Part shown: piece after piece, positions 41,101-42,001 of the stretch
How positions within the stretch are numbered: the stretch's first letter is position 1
How the letters are laid out: each line of letters opens with the position of its first letter
The notes under the pieces: generated by a model
The model's database searches: none
What the model was told of the DNA's origin: nothing
The model's input: only the letters and a program-made list of their open reading frames with translations
Program-made: the position numbers and the translations under genes
Assembly (NCBI GenBank): GCA_910588325.1
Contig: CAJUPP010000026.1
Location: 1 to 42,001, forward strand
Direction of reading: 5' to 3'
From: an uncultured Hungatella sp.
Lineage (GTDB): Bacteria > Bacillota > Clostridia > Lachnospirales > Lachnospiraceae
DNA length: 42,001 nt

Positions 41101-42001
41101 CCAGAATACAGTCCACATCCGGATCGAAAAATTTGGCAGCATAGTAATGGGAAATGGTTTCCACTTCCCCTTCATCCAGCATGAGGGCGGCTTTCAAAAG
41201 CGCCTCTCCATATCCGGTGGAGCAGGACCAGGCAATGCGGGCTTTGGGCGGCAGAAGGGCACGAATCTCTCTCATAGAGCGGATAGCGGTAGCCAGGGGG
41301 CTTCCGTTATTGCTGCTGTAAAAATCATAGAGAAGGGAACCGTCCTCTCCTACCAGAGCAATTTTGGTAGTGGTGGAACCGGCATCAATGCCCAGATAAC
41401 AGTTGCCTTCGTAGGAAGACAGCGGTGCGGTTTTTACCTGATGGCGGCTGTGGCGTTCCACAAATGAATCATAATCTTTCTGGGATGCAAACAGAGGCTC
41501 CATCCGTTTTACTTCAAAATCCATCTGAATCCCATTTTCCAGACGGTCGATAAGACTTTCTAAAGCGAAGGGATCCTTCCGGTCACTGTTCATGGCAGCG
41601 CCTACTGCGGCAAACAGGTGGGAGTGGCTGGGAGCAATGGCCTGTTTGGGCGTCAGATGAAGAGTGCGGACAAAGGCCTCTCTCAGTTCTGAGAGGAAGT
41701 GGAGGGGGCCTCCTAAAAATGCTACATTGCCCCGTATAGGTTTTCCACAGGCGAGACCGCTGATGGTCTGATTCACTACTGCCTGGAAAATAGATGCAGC
41801 CAGGTCTTCCATGGTAGCCCCTTCATTAATCAAAGGCTGGATATCAGACTTGGCAAACACGCCGCAGCGGGCGGCAATGGGATAGATCATCTGATAGCTT
41901 TTGGCGTATTCATTGAGGCCGCTGGCATCTGTCTGAAGAAGGGAAGCCATCTGGTCAATAAAAGAACCGGTGCCGCCGGCACAGATTCCGTTCATTCTCT
42001 G
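38117..42001 (-). CDS. 2-hydroxyacyl-CoA dehydratase activase-like protein (BadF/HgdC + DUF2229), 5' end outside window
   Basis: At least 1294 residues are visible; the frame stays open through base 42001 (QRMNGICAGGTGS), so the true start lies beyond the edge. The visible part begins in the second half of one ASKHA ATPase domain (BcrAD_BadFG), followed by a second complete one (about visible residues 200-455: YLGIDAGSTTTKIALV, DIGGQDMKCI, SSGCGSFIE). Then comes a cysteine-bearing segment CKGCTNHC, a DUF2229 region, and a C-terminal HgdB-like part with QLNSFGCGLDA and CYPSLIV. Cysteines suggest an iron-sulfur cluster. Relatives use ATP to push electrons into radical dehydratases or reductases of anaerobes; the two-domain giant form is common in Clostridia and its partner is unknown. 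It converges with the candidate RNA. Confidence 0.9.
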   Translation of the reverse strand, partial: QRMNGICAGGTGSFIDQMASLLQTDASGLNEYAKSYQMIYPIAARCGVFAKSDIQPLINEGATMEDLAASIFQAVVNQTISGLACGKPIRGNVAFLGGPLHFLSELREAFVRTLHLTPKQAIAPSHSHLFAAVGAAMNSDRKDPFALESLIDRLENGIQMDFEVKRMEPLFASQKDYDSFVERHSRHQVKTAPLSSYEGNCYLGIDAGSTTTKIALVGEDGSLLYDFYSSNNGSPLATAIRSMREIRALLPPKARIAWSCSTGYGEALLKAALMLDEGEVETISHYYAAKFFDPDVDCILDIGGQDMKCIKIKDNSVDSVQLNEACSSGCGSFIETFAKSLNYSVEDFAKEALFAQNPTDLGSRCTVFMNSNVKQAQKEGATVADISAGLAYSVIKNALYKVIKITSPADLGAHVVVQGGTFYNNAVLRSFETIAGCEAVRPDIAGIMGAFGAALIARERYEEGQQTSMMSLDKIINLKYETSMARCKGCTNHCVLTVNRFGGGRQFISGNRCERGLGKEKTRKEVPNLFDYKYHRIFDYEALPLDQARRGVIGIPRVLNFYENYPFWAVFFKELGFHTILSPQSTRQIYELGIESIPSESECYPAKIVHGHISWLIAQGVKTIFYPCIPYERDEQPDAGNHYNCPMVTSYAENIKNNVEELAEKNIRFLNPFMAFTNEEILTKQLAAEFQKEFKIPETEVEKAAHLAWEELLRSRQDLQKKGEETIAWLKEHHRHGIVLAGRPYHIDPEIHHGIPEMITSYGIAVLAEDSISHLGQVERPLIVTDQWMYHSRLYAAASYVKSSDCLDLIQLNSFGCGLDAVTTDQVHDILASAGKIYTVLKIDEVSNLGAARIRVRSLIAALRVRKKNHYKSKVVSSAYNRVLFTKEMKKTYTLLCPQMSPIHFDLLEPAIRSFGYKIEVLQNHNRSAVDVGLQYVNNDACYPSLIVIGQIMEALLSGQYDLDHTAVFMSQTGGGCRASNYIGFIRRALDKAGMSQIPVISINANGMETNPGFSITPALLTKAMQAVVYGDIFMRVVYATRPYEKKPGSTNALHQKWKKRCIVSLSKRAPAMMEFSRNIRGIIRDFDNLPRVDVKKPKVGIVGEILVKFSPLANNHIVELLESEGAEAVMPDLMDFLLYCFYNSNFKAENLGGKMSVARLCNMGISLIEYFRKVARKELLASRHFTAPARIQDLADMAREFVSLGNQTGEGWFLTGEMLELIHSGTANIVCTQPFGCLPNHIVGKGVIKELRRAYPESNIIAVDYDPGASEVNQLNRIKLMLATAQRKLGERV

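Overview
The window reads as ordinary chromosome of an anaerobic Firmicute of the Lachnospiraceae (Clostridium cluster XIVa) type. This rests on near-consensus AGGAGG ribosome sites, sigma-A promoters, a FeoA-FeoB fusion, a SEC-C methionine aminopeptidase, CsrA/FliW flagellar control, choline-binding-type wall repeats and a giant 2-hydroxyacyl-CoA dehydratase activase-like protein. No insertion sequence, phage gene, CRISPR array, tRNA or rRNA was seen. The assignment is by family content, not by a database match.

Left part (1-10.1 kb): a threonine-aldolase-type PLP enzyme (minus) is divergent from a fused FeoA-FeoB ferrous iron transporter. These are followed by a subgroup Ic aspartate/alanine-type aminotransferase, a GtrA-like plus YfhO-like membrane pair (probable surface-polymer glycosylation) and argininosuccinate lyase.

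Sugar locus (10.2-20.9 kb): a divergent AraC-family regulator faces a DUF2264 glycosidase-like protein, a CUT1 sugar-binding lipoprotein, two permeases, a TIM-barrel isomerase/epimerase and a GH2 enzyme that carries both catalytic glutamates and the N-x-K carboxylate-recognition motif of beta-glucuronidases. A MATE exporter closes the block at a perfect 23-bp terminator hairpin. No ABC ATPase is encoded, so a shared one is implied. The best reading is uptake and cleavage of a glucuronide or other uronic-acid-containing glycan fragment.

Middle (21-25 kb): methionine aminopeptidase (minus), then a complete polar amino acid ABC transporter behind a leader with three consecutive inverted repeats. 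Next comes a 72-residue heavy-metal-binding protein whose promoter carries a clear ArsR/SmtB-type operator.

Flagellar region (24.9-37.9 kb): a minus-strand operon flgM-flgN-flgK-flgL-DUF6470-fliW-csrA is divergent from a plus-strand run of a FliK-like protein, an orphan FlhB C-terminal homologue, two tandem paralogous wall-binding-repeat proteins, a lytic transglycosylase without a signal peptide, a PilZ protein and a SunS-like glycosyltransferase translationally coupled to it. Candidate sigma-28 promoter elements lie between the two arms. A compact, highly structured intergenic segment after the glycosyltransferase (about 37.87-38.03 kb) looks like an unassigned small RNA. The window ends inside the acyl-CoA dehydratase activase-like gene (minus), whose 5' end lies beyond base 42001.

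The items most likely to be new biology are the putative glucuronide locus, the wall-binding/lytic transglycosylase/PilZ/glycosyltransferase module attached to flagellar export genes, and the structured RNA-like segment.
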